Shown here piece by piece: positions 1 through 7,732 of a stretch of 64,000 nt of DNA. The stretch covers positions 96,563 to 160,562 of the forward strand of contig NZ_JAKMTB010000004.1 of NCBI RefSeq assembly GCF_025772985.1, read 5' to 3'. A program made the translations under genes and the position numbers. This stretch comes from Campylobacter sp. CNRCH_2014_0184h. Its GTDB lineage: Bacteria > Campylobacterota > Campylobacteria > Campylobacterales > Campylobacteraceae. The stretch's first letter is position 1; each line of letters starts with the position of its first letter. The notes beneath the pieces were generated by a model that searched no databases, was not told where the DNA came from, and saw only the letters and a program-made list of their open reading frames with translations.

Positions 1-191
1 CTATTCCAGAAGGCATAGAAATTACTGTTGATAAAAACAATGTTATTATCAAAGGTAGTGATAAACAAGTGGTAGGTCAAGTTGCTGCTCAAATTCGTGA
101 ATTTAGACCACCTGAGCCTTACAAAGGAAAAGGTGTTAAATATTCAGATGAGCGTATTATCCGCAAAGCTGGTAAGACATCTAAGAAGTAA
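1..191 (+). CDS. rplF: 50S ribosomal protein L6, C-terminal part (cut by window edge)
   Basis: This is the 3' end of rplF. The reading frame enters at base 3 and ends with TAA at 189-191. About 62 residues are visible, including the conserved L6 tail with [10 protein letters not shown] and a basic KAGK end. L6 is a large-subunit protein that binds 23S rRNA near the factor-binding site. It lies 9 nt before rplR, in the standard spc-operon order. The start and N-terminal domain lie outside the window. Confidence 0.97.
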   Translation, partial: IPEGIEITVDKNNVIIKGSDKQVVGQVAAQIREFRPPEPYKGKGVKYSDERIIRKAGKTSKK

Positions 192-200
192 GGATAGAAT

Positions 201-557
201 ATGAGAGCAAATGTATTAAAAAGAAAAATATCTTTAAGAATTAAAAGAAAAAAAAGAATTAGAGCAAAAATTTCAGGAACACAAGCTCTTCCAAGAGTTT
301 CTGTTTTCAAATCAAACAGAACTTTATATATCCAAGCTATCGATGATGTTAAAGCAGTAACTTTAGCAGCAGTAGATGGAAGAAAAATTGGTGTTAAAGC
401 AAATAAAGAAGGCGCTAAAAAAATAGCAGCTGAATTTGCAAAAGTTTTAAAAGCTAAAAACATAGAAGAAGCAGTGTTTGATAGAAATGGTTATTTATAC
501 CATGGTGTGATTGCAGCTTTAGCTGAAGCACTAAGAGAAAACGGAATCAAACTATAA
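201..557 (+). CDS. rplR: 50S ribosomal protein L18
   Basis: A 118-residue protein of normal L18 length. L18 binds 5S rRNA and helps seat it in the central protuberance of the large subunit. The very basic N-terminus ([18 protein letters not shown]) is followed by the family signature around [19 protein letters not shown] and the C-terminal [20 protein letters not shown]. An AAGGATAG-type ribosome-binding site sits just before the ATG. It lies between rplF and rpsE in a tightly spaced spc operon and is presumably co-transcribed with them. Confidence 0.98.
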   Translation: MRANVLKRKISLRIKRKKRIRAKISGTQALPRVSVFKSNRTLYIQAIDDVKAVTLAAVDGRKIGVKANKEGAKKIAAEFAKVLKAKNIEEAVFDRNGYLYHGVIAALAEALRENGIKL

Positions 558-573
558 CCCAAAAGGAAGATCG

Positions 574-1017
574 ATGGAAAAATATAATAGAGAAGAATTT
601 GAAGAAGTAATCGTCGATATCGGCAGGGTTACTAAGGTTGTTAAAGGTGGTAGAAGATTTAGATTTACTGCTTTAGTTATCGTTGGAAATAGAAAAGGTT
701 TAGTTGGTGTGGGCTATGGAAAAGCTAAAGAAGTTCCAGATGCTATAAGAAAAGCAGTTGATGATGCTTTTAAAAACATTGTTGAAGTTAAAACAAAAGG
801 TTCAACTATCCCTCATGATGTAGAAGTAAAATACAACGCAAGTAGAATTTTACTTAAGCCAGCAAGCGAAGGTACAGGGGTTATTGCAGGTGGTTCAACG
901 CGTCCTATCGTGGAACTTGCAGGTATTAAAGACATTTTAACTAAGTCTTTAGGTTCAAATAATTCAGCAAATGTTGTGCGTGCTACTATCAAAGCACTTA
1001 CAATGCTTAAAGGATAA
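574..1017 (+). CDS. rpsE: 30S ribosomal protein S5
   Basis: A 147-residue S5, a small-subunit protein near the decoding site that affects translational fidelity. The N-terminal double-stranded RNA-binding part shows the family pattern [18 protein letters not shown] and [18 protein letters not shown]. The C-terminal domain shows [12 protein letters not shown] and LTKSLGSNN. An AAAGGAAG ribosome-binding site precedes the ATG. The gene sits 16 nt after rplR and 3 nt before rplO. Length is slightly shorter than E. coli S5, as is common in epsilonproteobacteria. Confidence 0.98.
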   Translation: MEKYNREEFEEVIVDIGRVTKVVKGGRRFRFTALVIVGNRKGLVGVGYGKAKEVPDAIRKAVDDAFKNIVEVKTKGSTIPHDVEVKYNASRILLKPASEGTGVIAGGSTRPIVELAGIKDILTKSLGSNNSANVVRATIKALTMLKG

Positions 1018-1020
1018 TCG

Positions 1021-1413
1021 ATGAATTTAACAAAAGCACCAGGTTCAACACATAAAACCAAAAGAATAGGCCGTGGTCAAGGTAGTGGTATGGGTAAAAC
1101 TTCTACTAAAGGTGGAAAAGGCCAAACTGCTAGAAAAGGTTATAATGAAAAAAGAGGTTTTGAAGGGGGTCAACAACCACTTCAAAGACGTTTACCAAAG
1201 GTAGGCTTTACTTCTAAATTTGAAAAACCTTATGTGATTAATGTTGAAAAAATCACAGCAATCAAAGAGCTTAGCGAAATTACATTTGAAACAATCAATA
1301 GCATTCATAAGCTTTCAAAAAATGTAAATAAAGTTAAGCTTATTGGAGCAAGCGCTAAAGATCTTGCTAGTAAAATTAAAGACGAGAAGATTACTTTTAG
1401 CGGACAAAAATAA
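1021..1413 (+). CDS. rplO: 50S ribosomal protein L15
   Basis: A 130-residue L15, a 23S rRNA-binding protein that is late in large-subunit assembly. The long glycine-rich basic N-terminus ([19 protein letters not shown], then [17 protein letters not shown]) is diagnostic. The C-terminal half is more divergent. The stop codon overlaps the ATG of secY by one base (TAATG), which suggests translational coupling, as is usual for rplO-secY. Confidence 0.98.
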   Translation: MNLTKAPGSTHKTKRIGRGQGSGMGKTSTKGGKGQTARKGYNEKRGFEGGQQPLQRRLPKVGFTSKFEKPYVINVEKITAIKELSEITFETINSIHKLSKNVNKVKLIGASAKDLASKIKDEKITFSGQK

Positions 1414-2675
1414 TGAATAAAACATTGACAAATAAAATTCTCATAACATTAGCTTTTTTATTCGCTTATAGAATATTAGCTTATGTTCCAGTTCCGGGGG
1501 TTAATGTCAGTGTTATCAAGGAATTTTTTGATTCTAATGCATCTAATGCATTAGGCTTGTTTAATATGTTTAGTGGAGGTGCTGCTGAAAGACTTAGCAT
1601 CATCTCTCTAGGCATTATGCCTTATATTACTGCTTCGATTATTATGGAGCTTTTAGCGGCAACTTTTCCTAATATAGGAAAAATGAAAAAAGAACGCGAT
1701 GGTATGCAAAAATATATGCAAATTATCCGTTATGCTACTATAGCTATCACTTTGATACAAAGTATAGGCGTTTCTATAGGCTTACAAAGTCTTCATGGAA
1801 AAGCAGGTCAATCAGCCATTATGATTGATATGAATACTTTTATCGCACTTTCTGCTGTTTCTATGCTTGCAGGTACCATGCTTTTGATGTGGATAGGTGA
1901 GCAAATCACTCAACGCGGTATAGGAAATGGTATTTCTTTAATTATCTTTGGTGGTATTGTTTCTACAATTCCAGGTGCAATTAGTGGAACAGTAAATTTG
2001 GTAAATACAGGTGAGATGAATTTCTTGACTATCATTGCCATTTTAGTTGTAATTTTACTTACTATTTGGGCTATTATAGTAGTAGAACTTGGAGAAAGAA
2101 GAATTCCTATTTCTTACTCAAGAAAAGTAATCATGCAAAATCAAAACAAACGTATTATGAACTATATACCTATTAAGATCAACTTAAGTGGTGTTATTCC
2201 TCCTATTTTTGCAAGTGCGATTTTGATGTTTCCAAGTACTATTTTACAAACAAGTACAAATGAATATGTGTTAAAAATTTATGACTTTTTAAATCCAAAT
2301 GGATTTTTCTTTCATATTTTAACATTCTTACTTGTTATTTTCTTTGCGTATTTTTATGCATCAATTGTATTTAATGCAAAAGATATAGCTGAAAATCTTA
2401 AAAGACAAGGTGGTTTCATACCAGGTATTAGACCAGGTGAAGGAACTGCAAATTATCTTAATGAAGTAGCGTCAAGACTTACCTTGTCAGGTTCTATTTA
2501 TTTAGGGCTTGTAGCTACATTACCATGGCTTATTGTGAAGTTGTTTGGTGTGCCTTTTTATTTTGGTGGAACTTCTGTTTTGATTGTAGTTCAAGTAGCA
2601 CTTGATACAATGAGAAAAATCGAAGCTCAAATTTATATGAATAAATACCAAACTTTAAGTGCAGTAGGCTTATAA
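1413..2675 (+). CDS. secY: Preprotein translocase subunit SecY
   Basis: A 420-residue polytopic membrane protein with ten hydrophobic segments, the normal SecY size. SecY forms the protein-conducting channel of the Sec translocon in the inner membrane. Recognisable family blocks include the N-terminal LFAYRILAYVPVPGV, the LGIMPYITASIIMELL plug/TM2 region, the RGIGNGISLIIFGGI segment, and the C-terminal GFIPGIRPGEGTANYL loop. It ends the ribosomal/secretory operon here and is followed by a stem-loop terminator. In related genomes map usually follows secY, but here map lies 13 kb away. Confidence 0.98.
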   Translation: MNKTLTNKILITLAFLFAYRILAYVPVPGVNVSVIKEFFDSNASNALGLFNMFSGGAAERLSIISLGIMPYITASIIMELLAATFPNIGKMKKERDGMQKYMQIIRYATIAITLIQSIGVSIGLQSLHGKAGQSAIMIDMNTFIALSAVSMLAGTMLLMWIGEQITQRGIGNGISLIIFGGIVSTIPGAISGTVNLVNTGEMNFLTIIAILVVILLTIWAIIVVELGERRIPISYSRKVIMQNQNKRIMNYIPIKINLSGVIPPIFASAILMFPSTILQTSTNEYVLKIYDFLNPNGFFFHILTFLLVIFFAYFYASIVFNAKDIAENLKRQGGFIPGIRPGEGTANYLNEVASRLTLSGSIYLGLVATLPWLIVKLFGVPFYFGGTSVLIVVQVALDTMRKIEAQIYMNKYQTLSAVGL

Positions 2676-2705
2676 GAAAGTAGATTTTCTACTTTCTTCC
2701 TTTTT
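2676..2705 (+). terminator. Rho-independent terminator after secY
   Basis: A perfect 9-bp inverted repeat (GAAAGTAGA at 2676-2684 and TCTACTTTC at 2688-2696) with a 3-nt loop, followed by TCCTTTTT. It starts immediately after the secY stop and sits only 12 nt before the murI start, so murI is read either from read-through or from a promoter inside secY. Confidence 0.85.
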
Positions 2706-2716
2706 AAAGGATTTTG

Positions 2717-3457
2717 ATGAGACTAGGCGTTTTTGATAGCGGTGTAGGTGGGCTTAGTGTTTTAAAATCTTTACTTCAAGCAAAACTTTTTAAAGAATAT
2801 ATTTACTATGGGGATACTGCAAGAGTGCCTTATGGGGTTAAAGATAAAGAAACTATCATTAAATTTTCCCTAGAAGCTTTAGAATTTTTCAAAGAAAAAA
2901 AAGTCGATATGCTTATTATTGCGTGTAATACAGTTAGCGCACATGCTTTAGAAATTCTAAAAGCAAATGCACCATTTCCGGTTCTTGGAGTTATAGAAGC
3001 AGGAGTTTTAGCAGTTAAAAACTCTTTAGAAGATAAAGACTCTAATATATTAGTCATTGCAACACAAGCTACCGTGGATTCTCACGCTTATAAACAAGCT
3101 TTAATTAAAGAAGGTTTTTTAAAAGTGGAAGAAAAAGCAACTGGGCTTTTTGTACCTATGGTTGAAGAAGGGATTTTTCAAGGAGATTTTTTAAAAGCTG
3201 CTTTTGAGTATTATTTTAATAAGCTCAAATTTCATCCTAATGCTTTAATCTTAGCATGCACACATTTTCCCTTAATCGCTCATTCTTTGGAAGAGTATTT
3301 TGGTAAAAACACAAAACTTATTCATTCGGGTGAGGCTATAGCTTTGCAATTACAGCAAGAATTTAACTTAGCATCAATCCAAGAAGAAGCTAATATCAAA
3401 TTTTATGCTTCAAGTGATGTAGAAAAACTAAAAAAAATTGCAAATTTATGGCTTTAA
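2717..3457 (+). CDS. murI: Glutamate racemase
   Basis: Glutamate racemase makes D-glutamate from L-glutamate for peptidoglycan. The 246-residue protein starts MRLGVFDSGVGGLSV, with the aspartate and serine of the first motif at about D7-S8. The two catalytic cysteines are in ACNT (C70) and ACTHFPL (C181), both present. I chose the ATG at 2717, preceded by AAAGGA, rather than the TTG one codon upstream. It follows the secY terminator and precedes the separately promoted asparaginase gene. Confidence 0.97.
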   Translation: MRLGVFDSGVGGLSVLKSLLQAKLFKEYIYYGDTARVPYGVKDKETIIKFSLEALEFFKEKKVDMLIIACNTVSAHALEILKANAPFPVLGVIEAGVLAVKNSLEDKDSNILVIATQATVDSHAYKQALIKEGFLKVEEKATGLFVPMVEEGIFQGDFLKAAFEYYFNKLKFHPNALILACTHFPLIAHSLEEYFGKNTKLIHSGEAIALQLQQEFNLASIQEEANIKFYASSDVEKLKKIANLWL

Positions 3458-3523
3458 ATTAATGGTTATTTACTAAAGTATTTTTTATATTTATAATTTA
3501 TTTTTATTTAAACATAGTTGCAT

Positions 3524-3529
3524 TATAAT
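3524..3529 (+). promoter_or_regulatory. -10 box of the asparaginase promoter
   Basis: TATAAT inside GCATTATAATC with a T-rich, periodic upstream region and no clear -35 box, which is the usual form of Campylobacter vegetative promoters. It lies 28 nt before the asparaginase ATG, giving a short leader with the AAAGGA ribosome-binding site. Confidence 0.7.
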
Positions 3530-3557
3530 CTTTATCATTTCTAATGAAAGGACTAAC

Positions 3558-4604
3558 ATGAAAAAAATGTTAATGTGTGCAGCTATGGCACTAAGTTTAG
3601 GAGCAGGAATTTTGGAAGCAAAACCAAAAGTTGCAATTTTAGCTACAGGTGGAACTATCGCTGGTTCGATTGATAGTTCAGTAGCTACTACAGGTTATAC
3701 AGCTGGAGTTTTGGGGGTTGATGCTTTGATTAAGGCAGTACCTCAAATTCAAGATTTGGCAGTAATTAGCGGAGATCAAATTGCTAATATTGATAGCAAA
3801 GATATGACAAATGAAATTTGGCTAAAACTTGCTAAAGAAGTTAATAGACTTTTAAAATCTGATGTAGATGGAGTTGTAATTACTCATGGTACTGATACTA
3901 TGGAAGAAACTGCATATTTCCTAAATTTAACCGTAAAAAGCGATAAGCCTGTTGTTTTGGTTGGTGCAATGCGCCCATCAACTGCAATTAGTGCAGATGG
4001 TCCTAAAAATCTTTACAACGCTGTGGCATTAGCAGCAAATCCTCAAGCAAAAAATAAAGGCGTAATGGTGGCTATGAATGATAGAATTCAAAGTGCTAGA
4101 GGCGTTATGAAAACTCATAGTTTAAATGTAAATGCATTTAGTTCACCAGATATGGGTGATATGGGTTATATAGTAGATGGAAAAGCATTTTTCTATAATA
4201 CTAATACAAAATTACACACCAAAAAATCTCCATTTGATGTTAGCAAACTAAAAGAATTACCAAAAGTAGATATTCTTTATAGTTATGCAAATGATGGTAG
4301 CGGTGTTGCAGCAAAAGCTTTGTTTGAAAATGGAACCAAAGGTATAGTTGTAGCTGGAACAGGTGCTGGTAGTATTCATGATTATCAAAAAGATGTTTTA
4401 AAAGAATTGCTTAAAAAAGGTCTTAATGTAGCAGTAAGCTCACGCGTAGTAGCTGGTAGAGTTGCAGTAAGTGATGCTGATGCAAAACTTGGTTTCATTG
4501 ATACAGGTGATATGAGTCCTCAAAAAGCTAGAGTGTTATTAATGCTTGCCCTAACTAAAACAAGTGATCCTAAGAAAATCCAAGAATATTTCTTAAAATA
4601 CTAA
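3558..4604 (+). CDS. ansA: L-asparaginase (type II, with signal peptide)
   Basis: Hydrolyses asparagine to aspartate and ammonia. The 348-residue protein begins with a Sec signal peptide (about residues 1-21: lysines, hydrophobic core, then ILEA before the mature KPKVAIL), so it should act in the periplasm. Catalytic motifs are present: TGGTIAGS at 30-37 with the nucleophilic threonine, and HGTDTMEET at 110-118 with the second threonine/aspartate pair. Mature length fits type II enzymes. It has its own promoter and is followed by a strong terminator, so it is a single-gene unit. Periplasmic aspartate would feed the C4 exchange system encoded by aspA-dcuA later in the window. Confidence 0.95.
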   Translation: MKKMLMCAAMALSLGAGILEAKPKVAILATGGTIAGSIDSSVATTGYTAGVLGVDALIKAVPQIQDLAVISGDQIANIDSKDMTNEIWLKLAKEVNRLLKSDVDGVVITHGTDTMEETAYFLNLTVKSDKPVVLVGAMRPSTAISADGPKNLYNAVALAANPQAKNKGVMVAMNDRIQSARGVMKTHSLNVNAFSSPDMGDMGYIVDGKAFFYNTNTKLHTKKSPFDVSKLKELPKVDILYSYANDGSGVAAKALFENGTKGIVVAGTGAGSIHDYQKDVLKELLKKGLNVAVSSRVVAGRVAVSDADAKLGFIDTGDMSPQKARVLLMLALTKTSDPKKIQEYFLKY

Positions 4605-4613
4605 AACCTTTAA

Positions 4614-4649
4614 CACCCAAATGCTAAAATAACATTTGGGTGGATTTTT
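4614..4649 (+). terminator. Terminator after the asparaginase gene
   Basis: A perfect 10-bp stem, CACCCAAATG (4614-4623) with CATTTGGGTG (4633-4642), a 9-nt loop, then GATTTTTC. It begins 10 nt after the stop codon. Confidence 0.9.
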
Positions 4650-4687
4650 CAATAAAAATCTTACTTAATTAATCACAAGGATATTAA

Positions 4688-5335
4688 ATGAAACAATATG
4701 AAAGTTATAAATGCCAAAAATGTGGCAATGAAGTAGAAGTACAAAATGTAGGTGGTGGAAAGCTTAGTTGCTGTGGTCAAGAAATGGAGTGTATTACTAA
4801 AGATTTAACAGCTGTAAATTTAATGAAAGCTTTTGCTGGAGAATCTATGGCAAGAAATAAATATGATTTATTTGCAGATATTGCTCAAGAAGAAGGTTGG
4901 CATGCTATTGCAAAACATTTTAGAGAAGCTGCAGAAAATGAAAAATGGCACGCAAGAGCTGAATTTAAAGCTTATCATGAATTAGTAGATGGTAAAGCTT
5001 TAGAAGAAACTGCTAAAAATTTAATCTGCGCAGCAGAGGGCGAAAACTATGAGCATACTACTATGTATCCAAATTTTGCAAAAATCGCAGAAGATGAGGG
5101 CAAAAGAAATATAGCAAGATTATTTACAGCTATAGGTAAAGTAGAAATTGAACATGAAAGAGAATATCTAGCGCTTAAAAAAATGCTTGAAGAAGAAGAT
5201 TTCTTTAACTCAGAAGTAGAAGAATTATGGGTTTGTGAAGTTTGTGGGCATATACACCGTGGTAAAAAAGCACCAAATGCCTGTCCTTTGTGTAAAGCTC
5301 CAAAAGAATACTTCAAACGCGAATTTTTAGGATAA
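4688..5335 (+). CDS. rrc: Desulforubrerythrin (non-heme iron peroxide-reducing protein)
   Basis: A 215-residue, three-domain oxidative-stress protein. The N-terminal desulforedoxin-like iron site has C9, C12, C28 and C29 (CC pair). The middle ferritin-like four-helix bundle (about residues 38-175) carries the di-iron ligands, for example E52, the ENEKWH and ENYEH motifs and the EIEHE motif near 153-157. The C-terminal rubredoxin knuckles are C183/C186 and C199/C202. This arrangement is the one described for C. jejuni Rrc/DRbr, which reduces hydrogen peroxide in the cytoplasm. The gene is monocistronic and preceded by an ACAAGGA ribosome-binding site. Confidence 0.95.
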   Translation: MKQYESYKCQKCGNEVEVQNVGGGKLSCCGQEMECITKDLTAVNLMKAFAGESMARNKYDLFADIAQEEGWHAIAKHFREAAENEKWHARAEFKAYHELVDGKALEETAKNLICAAEGENYEHTTMYPNFAKIAEDEGKRNIARLFTAIGKVEIEHEREYLALKKMLEEEDFFNSEVEELWVCEVCGHIHRGKKAPNACPLCKAPKEYFKREFLG

Positions 5336-5343
5336 TTTTAAAA

Positions 5344-5384
5344 ACCTTGATAAAAATGATAAAATATTTTATTTTTATCAAGGT
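5344..5384 (+). promoter_or_regulatory. Long hairpin: terminator of rrc that also covers the next gene's ribosome-binding site
   Basis: A perfect 14-bp stem pairs 5344-5357 with 5371-5384 (loop 13 nt, itself containing AAAATATTTT). The right arm ends in ATCAAGGT, and its AAGG at 5380-5383 is the ribosome-binding site of the gene starting at 5390. It can therefore act as the end of the rrc transcript and, if transcription continues, as a structure that hides translation initiation of the downstream gene. There is no separate U-run after the stem. Confidence 0.65.
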
Positions 5385-5389
5385 CTAAT

Positions 5390-5863
5390 ATGCAAATTCT
5401 AACTCATCCTTTCAAACCTTTTTTTGATGAAAACTCAAAAGTTTTAATACTAGGTTCTTTTCCATCTATTAAATCAAGAGAAGAAAATTTTTATTATCAA
5501 CATAGCAAAAATCGTTTTTGGCGTATTTTTGAAATATTATTTGAGTGTGAGTTAAAAACAGTACAAGTTCAAAAAGCTTTTTTAAAAGCAAATCATATAG
5601 CACTTTGGGATGTTATAGCAAGTTGTAAGATAAAAAATTCAGATGATAAAACTATTTCTTATGCTAAAGCAAATGATATAAATATGATTTTAGATAAGGC
5701 AAATATAGAAAAAATTTGTGTATTAGGTAAAGTTGCAAGTAAATATTTTGCTAAATTTTATCCTGAGCAAGAATTTTTTGAACTCCCTTCAAGCTCTCCT
5801 GCTAATATGAATTATTCTTTAGAAAATTTAGTAGAAAAATATAGCATTATAAAGGAAAGATAA
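5390..5863 (+). CDS. DNA-deoxyinosine (hypoxanthine) glycosylase, uracil-DNA glycosylase superfamily
   Basis: A 157-residue protein of the Mug-like/HDG branch of the uracil-DNA glycosylase superfamily. Motif 1 is LILGSFPSIKSRE near residues 20-32, followed by FYYQHSKNRFWRIFE. The second motif appears near the C-terminus as LPSSSPAN. Members remove hypoxanthine (deaminated adenine) from DNA. Starting the protein at 5390 places AAGG 6 nt upstream, but that site lies inside a hairpin. The stop overlaps the rnhB start (TAATG), so the two nucleic-acid repair enzymes are translationally coupled. Substrate preference is from family knowledge, not from this sequence. Confidence 0.85.
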   Translation: MQILTHPFKPFFDENSKVLILGSFPSIKSREENFYYQHSKNRFWRIFEILFECELKTVQVQKAFLKANHIALWDVIASCKIKNSDDKTISYAKANDINMILDKANIEKICVLGKVASKYFAKFYPEQEFFELPSSSPANMNYSLENLVEKYSIIKER

Positions 5864-6414
5864 TGGCTTTAGTTGGAGTAGATGAGGCTGGACGCGGGGC
5901 TTTGGCTGGAGATATGCACATAGGAGCTTGCAAGCTTTTAAAAAATATTGATGGTTTGGCTGATTCTAAAAAATTAAGCGCAAAAAAAAGAGAAGAATTA
6001 TATGGGCAAATTCTTTCTAGCTCAAATTTTTTAATCCTTGCTTTTTCGCCTTTGCAGATTGATACTTTAGGGCTTAGTCAGTGTTTACAGCTGGCTTTAA
6101 AAATCATCAAAAAACATTTTAACCAAGATGAGATTTTATATGATGGAAATTTAAATTATGGAGTTTTAGGTATAAAAACCATGATTAAAGCTGATATGAA
6201 AGTACAAGAAGTTTCGGCAGCTAGTATATTAGCCAAGGTAAGTCGTGATCAAAAAATGTGTTATTTTTCTAAATTATATAATCATTATGATTTTGATAAA
6301 CACAAAGGTTATGGCACAAAAGCTCATATAGAAAAGATTAAAGCATTTGGTTATTCTCCCTTGCACCGCAAAAGCTTTATGCTAAAGTGTTTTGAGAAAA
6401 GCTTATTTGATTAA
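5863..6414 (+). CDS. rnhB: Ribonuclease HII
   Basis: Cleaves RNA in RNA-DNA hybrids and starts removal of single ribonucleotides from DNA. The 183-residue protein opens directly with the catalytic motif VGVDEAGRG (D7, E8). The other acidic residues are D94 in LYDGN and D111 in KADMKVQEVSAASILAKVSRD. The N-terminus is shorter than in many family members, because the ATG lies only six codons before the catalytic pair, but nothing essential is missing. The start overlaps the stop of the upstream glycosylase by one base. Confidence 0.96.
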   Translation: MALVGVDEAGRGALAGDMHIGACKLLKNIDGLADSKKLSAKKREELYGQILSSSNFLILAFSPLQIDTLGLSQCLQLALKIIKKHFNQDEILYDGNLNYGVLGIKTMIKADMKVQEVSAASILAKVSRDQKMCYFSKLYNHYDFDKHKGYGTKAHIEKIKAFGYSPLHRKSFMLKCFEKSLFD

Positions 6415-6640
6415 AATGTGTGGTTTTTACACTTTTTTATTTTAAATTTTCATTTTCTTTGACAAAAAATAGAAAAATTAACATTTGAAATATTATTATT
6501 AAGATAAAAAAATATATTCAAAAAATATTTTTTTGATAATTAATTATTAAATTTTACAATATCAATTAAAAATACAATGTATTTTAAGAAAAATTAATTT
6601 TTTTCTATTATAGTAATATAAAAATATTTCAAGGGGTATT
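6415..6640 (+). other. AT-rich intergenic region before the flavin oxidoreductase gene
   Basis: 226 nt of almost pure A/T with no credible coding potential. It must hold the promoter of the oxidoreductase gene; candidate TATTATAG and AATATAAAAAT -10-like sequences lie within 40 nt of the start, but none is clear enough to assign. Confidence 0.5.
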
Positions 6641-7669
6641 ATGTCTTTACTTTTAAGTGAGCTAAAGATTGGAAATTTTTATGTAAAAAATCGCATTGTA
6701 ATGCCCCCTATGGATATGTATGAAACACAAGTTTTAGATGGTAAGATTAATCAATTTCACCTGATACATTATGGAGCCAGAGCTTTGGGTGGTGTTGGGC
6801 TTATCATAGTTCAAGCTTGTGCGATTAATGAAAATGCAAAAATAGCTGATAATGATATTGGTCTTTGGGGAGATTTTCAAATTCAAGGACATAAAGAGCT
6901 TGTTGAGCTTTGTCATCATTTTGGTGCTAAAATTGCCATTCAGCTAAATCACAGTGGCCGTAAAAATTCGTGTAAAGAAGCCATATCAAAAGCCCCAAGC
7001 AATATAGCTTTTAGTGAAAAATTTTCCAAACTTCATGTTTTAAGCAAAGATGAAATTTTACAAATTGAGCAAGAATTTATTCAAAGTGCTAAAAGAGCTA
7101 AAGAAGCAGGTTATGATGCAGTAGAGCTTCATAGTGCTCATGGATATTTGCTTAGCTCGTTTTTATCGCCTTTATCAAATCAAAGAGGTGATGAATATGG
7201 GGGTAGTTTTGAAAATAGAATACGTCTTTTGTGTGATATCATTAAGCGCATAAAAAAAGAAGTTGATGTTGCTTTATTTGTAAGAATTTCAGCCACGGAA
7301 TGGCAAGAAGGTGGTTGGAATTTAGAAGATAGTAAAAAACTTGCCTTGATTTTAGAAAAATTAGGTATTGATATGTTAGATGTTTCAGCAGGAGGAAATA
7401 TCAATAAACCTTCTTTAGTGCCAAACATAGCACCACTTTATCAAGCTCCTTATGCTAAGGCCTTAAAAGAAGTTGTTAAAATTCCTATATCTTGTGTAGG
7501 TCTTATAAATAGTGCTAGCGAAGGCGAGGCTTTGCTTTTGGGTGGGGTGTGTGATTTGGTTTGTTATGGTAGAAAATTACTAAGAAATCCAAATTTTGCA
7601 AATGAAGCCGCAGTTGCTTTAAATGAAAGAAAAAAAATTATGCCAAATTACTCCAGAGCGTATTTGTAA
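6641..7669 (+). CDS. NADH:flavin oxidoreductase, old yellow enzyme family
   Basis: A 342-residue FMN-dependent TIM-barrel oxidoreductase of the OYE/NADH:flavin oxidoreductase family. Visible blocks are the N-terminal KIGNFYVKNRIVMPPM, the substrate-site NHSGRK (the histidine region of this family), the central AGYDAVELHSAHGYLLSSFLSP with NQRGDEYGGSFENR, and the C-terminal DLVCYGRKLLRNPNF phosphate-binding part. These enzymes reduce activated C=C bonds; the physiological substrate cannot be told from sequence. It is preceded by 226 nt of very AT-rich intergenic DNA and an AAGGGG ribosome-binding site. Confidence 0.9.
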   Translation: MSLLLSELKIGNFYVKNRIVMPPMDMYETQVLDGKINQFHLIHYGARALGGVGLIIVQACAINENAKIADNDIGLWGDFQIQGHKELVELCHHFGAKIAIQLNHSGRKNSCKEAISKAPSNIAFSEKFSKLHVLSKDEILQIEQEFIQSAKRAKEAGYDAVELHSAHGYLLSSFLSPLSNQRGDEYGGSFENRIRLLCDIIKRIKKEVDVALFVRISATEWQEGGWNLEDSKKLALILEKLGIDMLDVSAGGNINKPSLVPNIAPLYQAPYAKALKEVVKIPISCVGLINSASEGEALLLGGVCDLVCYGRKLLRNPNFANEAAVALNERKKIMPNYSRAYL

Positions 7670-7718
7670 AATAATACAAAAAGTTTTTTAGGTAAAAGCT
7701 TTTTTTATTATTTTTTAC

Positions 7719-7732
7719 AAGGAGAAAATGTG
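7719..7732 (+). promoter_or_regulatory. Ribosome-binding site and GTG start of sdaC
   Basis: AAGGAG at 7719-7724 is 5 nt from GTG at 7730. An ATG at 7728 overlaps it but is in another frame that has no serine-transporter sequence, so GTG is the real start. Confidence 0.85.

Noticed and set aside
119..463. Antisense open frames over ribosomal and metabolic genes
   Set aside because: These are shadow frames of highly conserved genes on the other strand, without their own signals.
7678..7715. A terminator between the flavin oxidoreductase and sdaC
   Set aside because: The AAAAAG/CTTTTTT pairing is weak and mostly A-T; I could not support it as a terminator.
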